A stretch of DNA of 64,000 nucleotides from Candidatus Mediterraneibacter guildfordensis (lineage in GTDB: Bacteria > Bacillota > Clostridia > Lachnospirales > Lachnospiraceae). Shown in pieces: positions 53,590 to 62,308 of the stretch. Made by a program: the position numbers and the translations under genes. Every line of letters starts with the position of its first letter. Position 1 is the first letter of the stretch. Where the stretch lies: positions 1-64,000 of the forward strand of contig DXIS01000015.1 in NCBI GenBank assembly GCA_019112735.1, written 5' to 3'. The notes below the pieces were generated by a model, which saw nothing but the letters and a program-made list of their open reading frames with translations, did no database searches and was not told where the DNA came from.

Positions 53590-54603
53590 TTACAGGAATG
53601 TTTTGTAATCCTCGTAATTCTTCTTCAGAAGTTCCGGCGTATTCAGTCCGTACGGGCATTTCTTCATACACTGTCCGCAGTTCAGGCAGCCCTCGATCAT
53701 CTTCATCTTCTCCTGCCACTCTTCCGTCAGCCATGCCGCGCTCGGCGCCCGGCGGAGCATCAGGCTCATCCGCGCACAGTTGTTGATCTCGATCCCTGCC
53801 GGACAGGGCATGCAGTATCCGCATCCCCGGCAGAAATCACCGGTCAGCTCCGCCTTGTCCCGTCCGATCTTCGCCTTCATCTCTTCTGTCAGCTGCGGCG
53901 GACATTCCTGATAAGACAGGAACTCATCAAGCTCCGACTCCCTCTGGATGCCCCAGATCGGCGCCACATGGGAGAACTGCGGCTGCGCCATGTACGCGTA
54001 GGCGCTGGCAGAATCGTTGATAAGTCCGCCCGCAAGTCCCTTCATGGCGATGAATCCCATGCCGGCTTCCCGCGTCATTTCCACGATCTTCAGATCCGGC
54101 TCCGCCGAAATGTATGAGAAGGGGAACTGCATCGTCTCGTACAGCCCGGAACGGATCGCTTCCTCCGCCACGGCGATCCGGTGGTTGGTGATCCCGATAT
54201 GGCGGATCTTGCCCTCTTCCTTCGCCTTCAGCGCCTCTTCATAAAGGCCGCTCCCGTCGCCCGGTCTGGGACAGAACGCCGGATTATGGAACTGATAAAT
54301 GTCAATATAATCCGTCTTCAGCATGCGCAGGCTCTCTTCCAGATCCTTCCTCATATCCGCGCCGGTCTGGGCGCCGGATTTCGTACTGATGACGATCCGG
54401 TCCCTTATGTACTCAAAAGCAGCGCCCATCTTCTCTTCGCTGTCCGAATACGCCCTCGCCGTATCAAAATAGTTGATGCCGTTATAAAAAGCCTTCTGCA
54501 GAAGGTAGACCGCTTCCTTCTTCTCCACACGCTGGACAGGCAGCGCGCCGAAGCCGTTCTTATTCACTTCCAGGCCTGTTTTACCAAGTATGACCTTATC
54601 CAT
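53590..54603 (-). CDS. Aldo/keto reductase with C-terminal 4Fe-4S domain
   Basis: A 337-residue protein. The AKR barrel has FDTARAYSDSEEK (Tyr and Asp), STKSG (Lys) and IDIYQFHNP (His). The C-terminal 80 residues have two ferredoxin motifs, CRGCGYCMPCPAGI and CLNCGQCMKKCPYGL. This AKR-ferredoxin fusion is common in anaerobes. Electron donors may be ferredoxin as well as NAD(P)H. Substrate unknown. Confidence 0.92.
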   Translation of the reverse strand: MDKVILGKTGLEVNKNGFGALPVQRVEKKEAVYLLQKAFYNGINYFDTARAYSDSEEKMGAAFEYIRDRIVISTKSGAQTGADMRKDLEESLRMLKTDYIDIYQFHNPAFCPRPGDGSGLYEEALKAKEEGKIRHIGITNHRIAVAEEAIRSGLYETMQFPFSYISAEPDLKIVEMTREAGMGFIAMKGLAGGLINDSASAYAYMAQPQFSHVAPIWGIQRESELDEFLSYQECPPQLTEEMKAKIGRDKAELTGDFCRGCGYCMPCPAGIEINNCARMSLMLRRAPSAAWLTEEWQEKMKMIEGCLNCGQCMKKCPYGLNTPELLKKNYEDYKTFL

Positions 54604-54638
54604 GATCCCACTCCATTCTTTTATTTTTTCATTTTTTT

Positions 54639-54667
54639 ATTATACACGCCGTCCCTGCAAAATACAA
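54639..54667 (-). promoter_or_regulatory. Promoter of the aldo/keto reductase operon
   Basis: TTGTAT (54662-54667), a 17-bp spacer and TATAAT (54639-54644), 36 bp before the start codon. Confidence 0.6.
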
Positions 54668-54676
54668 TGGTGCACG

Positions 54677-54716
54677 CTGAAGCCGGGGCTGATCTTCTGA
54701 AAAACCCCGGCTTCAG
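54677..54716 (-). terminator. Strong hairpin after cotJC
   Basis: A perfect 12-bp GC-rich stem CTGAAGCCGGGG/CCCCGGCTTCAG with a 16-nt loop lies 11 nt after the cotJC stop. There is no U-run after it, so it may terminate poorly or protect the mRNA 3' end. Confidence 0.55.
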
Positions 54717-54727
54717 TTCGTACAGTA

Positions 54728-55333
54728 TTATACGGTTTTTTTATCAAATTCCGGATTGATATAGTAAAAATTCTTCCCGTCCATCTTCTCTTTCGTCTGC
54801 TCCAGCGCCTCTCCGAAACGCTGGAAATGGACGATCTCCCTTGCCCGCAGGAATTTCAGCGGTTCCCGCACCTCGGGATCGGTGATCATCCGAAGCAGGT
54901 TGTCATACACGGTCCTTGCCTTCTGTTCCGCGGCCAGGTCCTCCGTCAGATCCGTAATGGCATCGCCTTTGGACTGGAATTCCACGGATGAAAACGGCAG
55001 TGCGGACGCCGCCTGGGGCCAGAGCCCTGCCGTGTGGTCGATATAGTAAGCGTCAAATCCTGCCGCCTTCGCCTCTTCCACCGTCAGATCCTTCGTCAGC
55101 TGATAAACCATGGCGCAGATGATCTCCATGTGGGCCAGCTCTTCCGTACCGATATCGGTGAGCAAACCGCCTACGGATTTCACCGGCATGGTGTAGCGCT
55201 GCGCCAGATAGCGCATGGATGCGGAAAGTTCCCCGTCCGGCCCGCCGTACTGGCTGATGATGAGCTGTGCGGTCTTCGGACAGGTTTTGGTGATCTTTAC
55301 CGGATACTGAAGTCTTTTCTCATAGATCCACAT
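54728..55333 (-). CDS. cotJC: Spore coat protein CotJC (manganese-catalase family)
   Basis: A 201-residue ferritin-like protein. IGTEELAHMEII and the later Glu/His pair LRAREIVHFQRFGE form the dimanganese site. SQYGGPDGELSASMRYLAQR is the CotJC/Mn-catalase start. It is laid down in the spore coat and may detoxify peroxide. The ATG at 55333 overlaps the stop of the cotJA-cotJB gene (TGATG) and follows AAGGAGG. Confidence 0.93.
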   Translation of the reverse strand: MWIYEKRLQYPVKITKTCPKTAQLIISQYGGPDGELSASMRYLAQRYTMPVKSVGGLLTDIGTEELAHMEIICAMVYQLTKDLTVEEAKAAGFDAYYIDHTAGLWPQAASALPFSSVEFQSKGDAITDLTEDLAAEQKARTVYDNLLRMITDPEVREPLKFLRAREIVHFQRFGEALEQTKEKMDGKNFYYINPEFDKKTV

Positions 55334-55755
55334 CAGACATTCCCTCCTTCCCACGGTGCCGGCCCTTCCTGCCAGCAGAAGCACATCACGTCAGGTTCCG
55401 CCTCATAGACTGCGGCCATGCAGTCCGGCGTGAGCGGATAATGCTCTTTAGCAAAATCCACGGTCAGGCTTTTCCGCTCTTTTACCAGCCGTTTCAAAAG
55501 CGTCAGCGCGTCCGGATCATCCGGATGGGTGTCAAGGTACAGGCGCAGGTCATCCAGGATAAAGCTGACCTTCTGGATCTCTGTCAGCGGATCTGTAATT
55601 CCCTTTTTCGCCGGAATATGGTCCGCGGCAAAAAAAGGCATGTCCAGTTCCTTAAAAATGGTTCCGGCCGCCAGCACTTCATCCTTGTCATACAGTGCGC
55701 CCCAGGTCTGCACCGGGACCGAGGCAATCGCCAGATGTTCTTTATTTGCGATCAT
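55333..55755 (-). CDS. Fused CotJA-CotJB spore coat protein
   Basis: A 140-residue protein in which the first 45 residues (LAIASVPVQTWGALYDKDEVL, GTIFKELDMPFF) match CotJA and the rest (LTEIQKVSFILDDLRLYLDTHPDD ... WQEGPAPWEGG, in parts) matches CotJB. In Bacillus these are separate genes of about 80 and 87 residues. No stop or restart lies between them. The ATG at 55755 has AAGGGAG 10 nt upstream; a longer frame to 55842 has none. CotJC follows directly. Confidence 0.82.
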   Translation of the reverse strand: MIANKEHLAIASVPVQTWGALYDKDEVLAAGTIFKELDMPFFAADHIPAKKGITDPLTEIQKVSFILDDLRLYLDTHPDDPDALTLLKRLVKERKSLTVDFAKEHYPLTPDCMAAVYEAEPDVMCFCWQEGPAPWEGGNV

Positions 55756-55839
55756 AAAAAAACAACTCCCTTCTGAAACATGATCCGTTTCATATACAGT
55801 ATCTGCATGTGAAAGAGATCTGTTCCGAGGAAGTTGTTT
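55756..55839 (-). promoter_or_regulatory. cotJ leader with possible Shine-Dalgarno-sequestering stem
   Basis: AAACAACTTCC (55829-55839) can pair over 11 bp, with one G-U, with GGGAGTTGTTT (55760-55770), which contains the ribosome site of the cotJ gene. A smaller GAAAC/GTTTC hairpin lies between. It matters only if transcription starts upstream of 55839. Confidence 0.35.
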
Positions 55840-55864
55840 CATGATTTTTTATTTATTTACATTT

Positions 55865-56521
55865 TTATTTTTTTCCATTAAGCAGCGGCTCCGTGACATG
55901 TGTCCGGAAGAACTGGATCAGCGGTCCATTGAAGCATGCGTTGATCACCGTACCGATCCCCACGATCATGAGCAGATCCCCATGTGACGCCAGGCAGAAC
56001 AATACGCCGATCGCCACGCAGGTCACATCACTTAACACTCTGGCATACTGGAATTTAACCCGGTTCTTTGTAATCTTCTCAATGATCAGCGCTACGCTGT
56101 CATAGGGCGCGATCCCCATCTCCGCCACCATGTAGAACGCGACGCCAAGCCCGGCGAACAGACTGCCCAGTATGAGCGCGCCGATCCGGAGCGGCAGCGT
56201 CATGTCGATCCGGAGCACATCCTGCGCCATCCAGCAGATAAAATCAGCCCCGTATCCGACGCAGACCATGTTGACAATGGTGCCGGCGCCGATGCATTTC
56301 CGGACTGTAAAAAATACGACGATCAGGATCAGGATATTCATGATCAGCTGCCATGTACCGAATGTCATGCCGATAAATCCGCTGATGCCCAGATTCATGC
56401 AGGTGAAAGCATCGACGCCGAACCCGCTCAGGCGGTAACATCCGACACAGATACTGATAAACAGGATGCCCACAAGCATCATGATGGTTCTTTTGATCAA
56501 TAAGCCGCGTTTTTCATTCAT
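55865..56521 (-). CDS. YczE/YitT-family membrane protein
   Basis: A 218-residue protein with five to six membrane helices. GFGVDAFTCMNLGISGFIGMTFGTW and GLGVAFYMVAEMGIAPYDSVALII match the YczE/YyaS/YitT family. No transport substrate is established. ATGA overlap with the alpha-galactosidase gene makes it the third gene of that operon. Confidence 0.85.
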   Translation of the reverse strand: MNEKRGLLIKRTIMMLVGILFISICVGCYRLSGFGVDAFTCMNLGISGFIGMTFGTWQLIMNILILIVVFFTVRKCIGAGTIVNMVCVGYGADFICWMAQDVLRIDMTLPLRIGALILGSLFAGLGVAFYMVAEMGIAPYDSVALIIEKITKNRVKFQYARVLSDVTCVAIGVLFCLASHGDLLMIVGIGTVINACFNGPLIQFFRTHVTEPLLNGKK

Positions 56522-58758
56522 GCGGTTTGTCCTCCTTTGGCCGCTTTCAGTATATATAGCCTGGACTCAAAATCCTGACACATCTTTTCATCGCCTTCCG
56601 CCTGCCCGGATGAAGCGTCTGTTGTGATCAGCCCGGCGTGCATCAGCTCACTTCCGTAATGGATGGCAGACTCCCCATTGATGGTATACGGGACATCTTC
56701 AGCCAGTCCCTCCAGATGAAGACGCGTATACGGCAGGTTGATGCCATTCAGGACGCGGTACCAGCCGACGATTGCCTCTGTCCTGTCGTCGTTTACGACC
56801 ATCCATGCAGACGTATTATTTTCAAACGGACTCTGCAGCCGGTAAAATGTGCCGAACTGGAATAAACGGCGGTACTGTTTCATAAATGCGATCTGGCCCT
56901 TAACCTCTTCCTGTTCATCGGCTGTCAGCGCATTCAGATCCAGTTCATAACCGAAAGTACCGAAATACGCCACATTCGCCCGCGTATAAAGGGGCGTGAT
57001 CCGGTTGATCTGGTGATTTGGAACGACAGAAACGTGGGTCCCCATACTGCTCACCGGATAACAGTAGGATGTGCCGTACTGGATCCTGATCCGCTCCACT
57101 GCATCGGAATCATCGCTTGTCCAGCCCTGGGGCGCATAATAAAGCATTCCCGGGTCGAACCTGCCGCCTCCGCTTGCACAGGATTCAAAGAGTACATGCG
57201 GGAATTCACGGGTCAGTCTCTCATAAAGGTCATAAACTCCGAGAATATACCGGTGATAAACTTCGCCCTGACGTCCGGCCGGAAGCGCCGCCGAATAACA
57301 TTCCGTGATGCTCCGGTTCATGTCCCATTTGATGTAGGAGACTTTCGCTTCCGAGAGGATCTTTGCCATCATTTCATATATCCGGTCTACTACTTCCTTC
57401 CGGGAAAAATCCAGTACGTACTGGAATCTTCCGTGAGAATTCCTGCGTTCCGGAACCTGTATGATCCAGTCCGGATGTTCACGGTAGAGGTCAGAGTCCT
57501 TGTTAACCATCTCCGGCTCGAACCAGAGACCGAACTTCATACCCAGATCCTCGATCCGCTCTGCCAGTCCGGTGATGCCGTTCTTCAGGCGGTCCGGATT
57601 CGCGACCCAGTCGCCCAGGCCCGCATGTTCACTGCACCGTTTCCCGAACCATCCGTCATCGAGCACGAACAGTTCCACACCGCTCTCTCTGGCTTTCTCC
57701 GCGATCCTCACCAGCTTGTCTTCCGTGAAGTCAAAATAGGTCGCTTCCCAGTTGTTGATCAGGATCGGCCGTTCCCGGTCACGCCAGTAACCTCTGGCAA
57801 GGCGCTTCTGATACAGCCGGTGGTATGTCTGGCTCAGATGGTTCAGCCCCTGATCCGTATATACCATTACCGCTTCCGGCGTCTGGAATTCTTCAGACGG
57901 ATCAAGCTTCCAGTCAAAGCAATGGGGATGAATGCCCATCAGCACTCTTGCGGTATCATATGTATCCACTTCCACCTGTGCCAGGAAATTGCCGCTGTAT
58001 ACCAGGCTGAATCCGATCGCTTCACCCTGGAATTCATCTGCTGTCGGGCGTTTTAGGATGATGAACGGATTGTGGTTGTGGGAAGAATTCCCCCGGATGC
58101 TGCCTACAGACTGGATCCCCTGTTCCAGCCTCCTCGTCTTCGGATACCGCTCTCTTGCCCATGCACCGGAGAACTGGATCATATCATAGCCGCTGTCCGG
58201 AAGATCCAGGCAGAGACTCATGGCAGACAGAAGATGCACACTCTCCTGTCCCCGGTTGATAAAACGCGCGTTTCTTGCAATGACGCCGCCTGCGGCAAAT
58301 ATAGTATAGGAAAGCTCCAGATGAAGATCAGTCAGCGGGTCAGCCAGCTCGATGATCAGCGTCTCCGCCTCTTCTTCACTTTCAACGTAAGTTGCAGGAA
58401 GTCCGGCAAGATCCGGTTTACCTTCCTCGATCCGGTATCCGTGGAAGCAGAATTCAGAGATCCTGCTTCCGTTTTCCTGAAGCACTTCCGTGGCCGGCAT
58501 ACGGTAGTCCGAAGTGCCGAACACCCCGTACTCCTGCCGGATGTGCTCCATGGAGAATCGTTTGTCCGTGTCATATACACAGGAAGACATCGGACGCATC
58601 AGCGTTTCTACAAAACAGGAACAGTCTTCCGGTATCCGGATCCGTTTTCCGAAATAGATCTGACCCATCTGTTTATTTGGAAGAATTTTCATTATGTAGC
58701 TGATCTCATCATTATACAGATGAAATGTATCTCCTGCGTTATTTACTGCTATTCCCAT
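56518..58758 (-). CDS. Alpha-galactosidase, GH36
   Basis: A 746-residue GH36 enzyme releasing terminal alpha-1,6-galactose from melibiose, raffinose and related sugars. ELFVLDDGWFGKR, the nucleophile Asp in YIKWDMNRSI and the acid/base Asp in GWTSDDSDAVERI (after SCASGGGRFDPG) are intact. The ATG at 58758 has AGGAGG 9 nt upstream. No signal peptide is seen, so it acts on imported sugar. It follows the GPH transporter within 20 nt. Confidence 0.94.
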   Translation of the reverse strand: MGIAVNNAGDTFHLYNDEISYIMKILPNKQMGQIYFGKRIRIPEDCSCFVETLMRPMSSCVYDTDKRFSMEHIRQEYGVFGTSDYRMPATEVLQENGSRISEFCFHGYRIEEGKPDLAGLPATYVESEEEAETLIIELADPLTDLHLELSYTIFAAGGVIARNARFINRGQESVHLLSAMSLCLDLPDSGYDMIQFSGAWARERYPKTRRLEQGIQSVGSIRGNSSHNHNPFIILKRPTADEFQGEAIGFSLVYSGNFLAQVEVDTYDTARVLMGIHPHCFDWKLDPSEEFQTPEAVMVYTDQGLNHLSQTYHRLYQKRLARGYWRDRERPILINNWEATYFDFTEDKLVRIAEKARESGVELFVLDDGWFGKRCSEHAGLGDWVANPDRLKNGITGLAERIEDLGMKFGLWFEPEMVNKDSDLYREHPDWIIQVPERRNSHGRFQYVLDFSRKEVVDRIYEMMAKILSEAKVSYIKWDMNRSITECYSAALPAGRQGEVYHRYILGVYDLYERLTREFPHVLFESCASGGGRFDPGMLYYAPQGWTSDDSDAVERIRIQYGTSYCYPVSSMGTHVSVVPNHQINRITPLYTRANVAYFGTFGYELDLNALTADEQEEVKGQIAFMKQYRRLFQFGTFYRLQSPFENNTSAWMVVNDDRTEAIVGWYRVLNGINLPYTRLHLEGLAEDVPYTINGESAIHYGSELMHAGLITTDASSGQAEGDEKMCQDFESRLYILKAAKGGQTA

Positions 58759-58778
58759 TCTGATTTCCTCCTGGCTCA

Positions 58779-60203
58779 TTATGCTTCAGTCGTTTTCTGC
58801 GCCGCATGCATTTCATTTACTTTGCGTGTTACTTCCTCCATGCGTGCACCTTTTAATTTATAAAATTTCTTGTAGATCAGGAAACTGAGTGCTGCAATAA
58901 TGATCGGGATCACGATCATAAGCACCCGTATTCCTGCAATCGTTCCTGCGCTCTGTACTTCAGCTTTTGCATTATATCCCACGATCTGAAGTCCGACACC
59001 TGTAAGGCCGCCGGCTGCGGCCATTGCCGCTTTCATAAGAAACGTCTGTGCAGAGCATGTAATACTTTCATTTCTGACACCGAATTTAACCTCGCCATAA
59101 TCGATTACATCTGCCATGCAGCATGTTGTAACACCAAGGGACAATCCTGAGCCGAGGAACATGATTCCGCAGCAGATTATTGTAGAAATCATGCTTGTAG
59201 GAAGAATATATCCCATGATCCCAAGAAGTCCGAGCCCGATGATCACACAGCCGCATGCGAGGGCATATACCTTTTCTCTGCTTATCTTCGATGCAACTTT
59301 CGGGAAGATTGCCAGGCCGAGCATTTCAGCAACGATAGCAAATCCAAAAATCGAGTACAGATATTCATCTCCGCAAACATTTTTAAAGTAATATACGGCA
59401 AATCCTTTTGCAATCTGAGTACAAAGGTTAAATGTAAGAAGGAGTCCTATAAACGCAAGCAGCTGATCGTTTTTAACAATTACATTTACAGCCTGTCTGA
59501 GACTGGTTTTTTTCACTTTTGAATTCAGTGTCGATTCTTCTTTTACATTCGTAACGGTAATCCCGATCGTAATGATAAAGATGACAGCGATTACCGCTGC
59601 AAAAATTGTATATCCTTCTTCTGCAAGCAAATTTTCATTTCCGGCCATTTTGTTAAATCCATTTATGATATAAAGCCCGAAAGTTGCTACACAGAAGCCT
59701 GCAAGACTGGCAAAAAAACGCGGTATTACAGATACTTTTTCACGCTCGTGCGGGTCGTTCGTCAGATTGGGAAGCCATGACCAGTAGGGAACATCCATAA
59801 CCGTATAGGTCATTCCATATAAGATATACATGACTGCCACATATACATACAATGCTGTTCCTTCTAATCCCAGACTGCTGAACAGTAAAACGAAAACGAC
59901 AGAATTTAAAAGTGTTCCGACAACAAGCCAGATCCTGAATTTTCCGTATTTCGTACGTGTATTGTCTACGATCATTCCCATGATCGGATCATTGATCGCA
60001 TCCCAGATCCTGGCCACAAGAAACAAAATTCCGACAAATGCGGGTGCCAGATAAAGCGTATCGGTCAGATAAAGCATAAGAAACGATCCTACCAGATTGA
60101 CGATAGCATCTTTTCCGATCGCGCCAATTCCAAAACAATATTTCTCACGGGTGGTCGCATATTTGTATTGTGTTTTCCCTCTTTCTCTTACTTCGTTACC
60201 CAT
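58779..60203 (-). CDS. GPH-family sugar:cation symporter (MelB-like)
   Basis: A 474-residue, 12-helix transporter of the glycoside-pentoside-hexuronide family. KYCFGIGAIGKDAIVNLVGSF, LVARIWDAINDPIMGMIVDNT and YGKFRIWLVVG carry the conserved Asp residues and loop of MelB-type symporters. It probably imports alpha-galactosides with Na+ or H+. GGAGG precedes the ATG. First gene of the operon. Confidence 0.92.
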   Translation of the reverse strand: MGNEVRERGKTQYKYATTREKYCFGIGAIGKDAIVNLVGSFLMLYLTDTLYLAPAFVGILFLVARIWDAINDPIMGMIVDNTRTKYGKFRIWLVVGTLLNSVVFVLLFSSLGLEGTALYVYVAVMYILYGMTYTVMDVPYWSWLPNLTNDPHEREKVSVIPRFFASLAGFCVATFGLYIINGFNKMAGNENLLAEEGYTIFAAVIAVIFIITIGITVTNVKEESTLNSKVKKTSLRQAVNVIVKNDQLLAFIGLLLTFNLCTQIAKGFAVYYFKNVCGDEYLYSIFGFAIVAEMLGLAIFPKVASKISREKVYALACGCVIIGLGLLGIMGYILPTSMISTIICCGIMFLGSGLSLGVTTCCMADVIDYGEVKFGVRNESITCSAQTFLMKAAMAAAGGLTGVGLQIVGYNAKAEVQSAGTIAGIRVLMIVIPIIIAALSFLIYKKFYKLKGARMEEVTRKVNEMHAAQKTTEA

Positions 60204-60230
60204 GATATTCCTCCTTTGATTCCATTCCTG

Positions 60231-60340
60231 ATGTATCATTTTGAGACTGCGCAATCTCTTTACATCTTTGATTATATCGGAATATAAAGTATATCAAAGG
60301 TAACAATGTGATTAAAAACAGGCCAAATGTATCATTTTGA
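60231..60340 (-). promoter_or_regulatory. Alpha-galactoside operon promoter flanked by two identical boxes
   Basis: TTTGAT (60293-60298), a 16-bp spacer and TATAAT (60271-60276). The 14-mer TCAAAATGATACAT occurs at 60327-60340 (near -70, over the araC stop) and again at 60231-60244 (near +27), same orientation, 96 bp apart. These are likely binding sites of the adjacent AraC-type regulator. Confidence 0.65.
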
Positions 60341-61168
60341 CCAATTGTCTTTTCGATACTGACGTGGTGTCATTCCTGTCTTCCGTTTAAATATTTTAGA
60401 AAAAGCAAGCGGATCTGTGTAACCGCACGATAATGCGATTTCTTCAATCGAAAGTTCCGTAACAGACAGAAGTTCCGCACCTCTTGTCATGCGGCAGCTG
60501 ATCAGATAATCCTGTGGCGACTGTGATAAAAGTTCAAGGAACAGTTTGTGTAAATAACCTCTGCTGATCCCGACATAATCAGCAATATCAGATACACGGA
60601 TCGGATCCAGATAATTATTTTGAATAAATTCCACGGCCTGTTTCACATATATATTGTCAGTATTCCGTTCATTCCCTGAAAGCTTCTGTATATTAAGACT
60701 GCGGGATAAAACAGCAAAAGTCTGATACAGAAAACTTTCTCTCAGGAATTCATTTTCTATCGTATATGTATTCCTCTTTACAATATTTTGAAGCATCGCT
60801 TTCAATTCTGCCATATGGTGACAGTCAAATGTAAGATTTCCGCCTCCAAGCCCGAGATCCGAAAGATATTCCTTTGCTCTCGCACCGGAGAATCCGATCC
60901 ACATATAAGACCAGGGGTCTTCACTGTCTGCCTGGTAGAATGTCTGCACTTCCGGTTCGATCAGAAATCCCTGTCCTGCTTTCAGTTCATATTGCTTACC
61001 GTCTACGGAGTACTTCCCTCTGCCTTCTGTAATAATATGCATAAGATAATTCGGACGAACAGCGGGACCGAAGCTGTGCAGTGGCTCACACTTTGCATAA
61101 CCGCAGAAACAAAGGTAAAAATCTGAAAACTTTCTGTTTTTAAATAGATATACGTGTGCTTCTTCCAT
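60332..61168 (-). CDS. AraC-family regulator
   Basis: A 278-residue regulator. The N-terminal cupin sensor (GRGKYSVDGKQYELKAGQGFLI in parts) is followed by two helix-turn-helix motifs: VSDIADYVGISRGYLHKLF and IEEIALSCGYTDPLAFSKIFKR. It likely activates the adjacent alpha-galactosidase operon in response to melibiose or raffinose, as MelR/RafR-type proteins do (inference). It ends 128 bp before the transporter and its stop codon is part of the upstream operator box. GGGAG lies 11 nt before the ATG. Confidence 0.93.
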   Translation of the reverse strand: MEEAHVYLFKNRKFSDFYLCFCGYAKCEPLHSFGPAVRPNYLMHIITEGRGKYSVDGKQYELKAGQGFLIEPEVQTFYQADSEDPWSYMWIGFSGARAKEYLSDLGLGGGNLTFDCHHMAELKAMLQNIVKRNTYTIENEFLRESFLYQTFAVLSRSLNIQKLSGNERNTDNIYVKQAVEFIQNNYLDPIRVSDIADYVGISRGYLHKLFLELLSQSPQDYLISCRMTRGAELLSVTELSIEEIALSCGYTDPLAFSKIFKRKTGMTPRQYRKDNWSK

Positions 61169-61230
61169 CTGTTTCGTTCTCCCAACTGAGTTTTTTGCCT
61201 CGATGGCGACTAAAAATTCCTTCTGTTAAA

Positions 61231-61513
61231 GATAGCATCAGTGTACAAGGGGACAATACGGTCGTTGAAGGGCTGATTTGGGCTCCTTCTGTGTTACTTT
61301 CCCTCCGCGTACATCTCTGTACGCGTCGATCAAGTGCCTTGAAGGTGCCCAAATCATCACCTTCACGACTCAAAGACTCCAACCGCAGGAATTTCAGTGA
61401 TTTTCAAGGCAGACGATAGAGGCGTACTGGACGTACGCCGATTGAGGATAACACAGAAAATCACTGAAATTACGCGGTTTGGAGCGTATTGTCCCTTGTA
61501 CACTGATGCTAAC
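61231..61513. repeat. MITE-like element with inverted ends and two long hairpins
   Basis: Terminal inverted repeats of about 29 bp (61231-61260 and 61485-61513; TAGCATCAGTGTACAAGGG, one base indel inside) enclose two long imperfect hairpins. The left one pairs 61261-61286 with 61344-61369, the right one 61377-61405 with 61456-61484. Each has a small inner stem (CGCGTAC/GTACGCG at 61306-61325; GGCGTAC/GTACGCC at 61421-61439). The cores of the two hairpins are related to each other in inverted orientation (TCTGTGTTA...GCCTTGAA). There is no credible coding frame. It fills most of the 347-bp gap between araC and the next gene. Confidence 0.75.
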
Positions 61514-61515
61514 CT

Positions 61516-62220
61516 TTATTTAAAAAAGCAGTATGAAAAGTAATAGATATAATCGTTGTCATCTGGCATATCTCCTGATTCTATTGTATCAACCGGAGTC
61601 ATCCAGATTCCGTCTTTTCCGTATATCAGAGTGCAAAGCCCCTGTTCTTTATCCGCTTTGATCATTTTCCTGTCCTCAATCCGGGTGGCTGAGCGCCCAT
61701 AATATTCTCTGCCTTCCACCTCTTCAAGGATTGAAAAATCTGTATACATATTCGCTGTGTTATCAGAAATAACCAGTCGCACCGTAAAATCTTCAAAATC
61801 CGGGACAACAGCAAGCATTCCCGCCGTCGGAGATGCAGAATTGTCATATATCAAACAGGCAATCTCTGATTTTTCTATAAGTTCGCCTGAATGGTATTCT
61901 GACATATATATAATCATTTTCTCATATCTGTCATGGAGCGAATATCTGAACAGGTGAGCTTCCTCAAAGCCGGATATCAGTTTTGCTGTTTTCATTTCCG
62001 GACTTTCCGGATCAAGCGCAACAATATAGCTTTTAGATTCATTAATGTACTCTCTGATAAAATATCCCGATACAGCAGCCAGCACAATGCCTGTGATAAT
62101 AATCAATGCTGCAATGATCCGTTTCAGGAATTTCTGCCGGTTTTTGCTGTCTTTTGTCACCTGAAGAAGATTATCAGCTGATTTTTCTGCAATGTGTTTT
62201 CCTATTTTGATCAGATCCAT
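61516..62220 (-). CDS. Membrane-anchored protein of unknown function
   Basis: A 234-residue protein not recognised. Residues 1-33 are cytoplasmic and basic, one membrane helix spans about 34-57 (IIAALIIITGIVLAAVSGYFI), and about 175 residues lie outside. The outer part is acidic, with no Cys pairs except a C-terminal YCFFK. GGGAGGT lies 7 nt before the ATG at 62220. Its stop is 2-3 nt from the end of the double-hairpin element, so the element may have inserted right at its 3' end. AT-richer than its neighbours. Confidence 0.6.
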   Translation of the reverse strand: MDLIKIGKHIAEKSADNLLQVTKDSKNRQKFLKRIIAALIIITGIVLAAVSGYFIREYINESKSYIVALDPESPEMKTAKLISGFEEAHLFRYSLHDRYEKMIIYMSEYHSGELIEKSEIACLIYDNSASPTAGMLAVVPDFEDFTVRLVISDNTANMYTDFSILEEVEGREYYGRSATRIEDRKMIKADKEQGLCTLIYGKDGIWMTPVDTIESGDMPDDNDYIYYFSYCFFK

Positions 62221-62308
62221 ACGACTACCTCCCTTCATGATAATAGTAAAATGTCATGGGGCAAATGCACACCTCTCAGAGGTAGAATCCGCAGTTTTAT
62301 GCGGAAAT

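Noticed and set aside
60231-60340. Two 14-bp direct repeats considered as a minimal CRISPR
   Set aside because: Only two copies, too short, flanking a promoter; regulatory sites explain them better.
61140-61419. Short open frames on both strands across the double-hairpin element
   Set aside because: They are explained by the palindromic structure; no ribosome site and no family resemblance.
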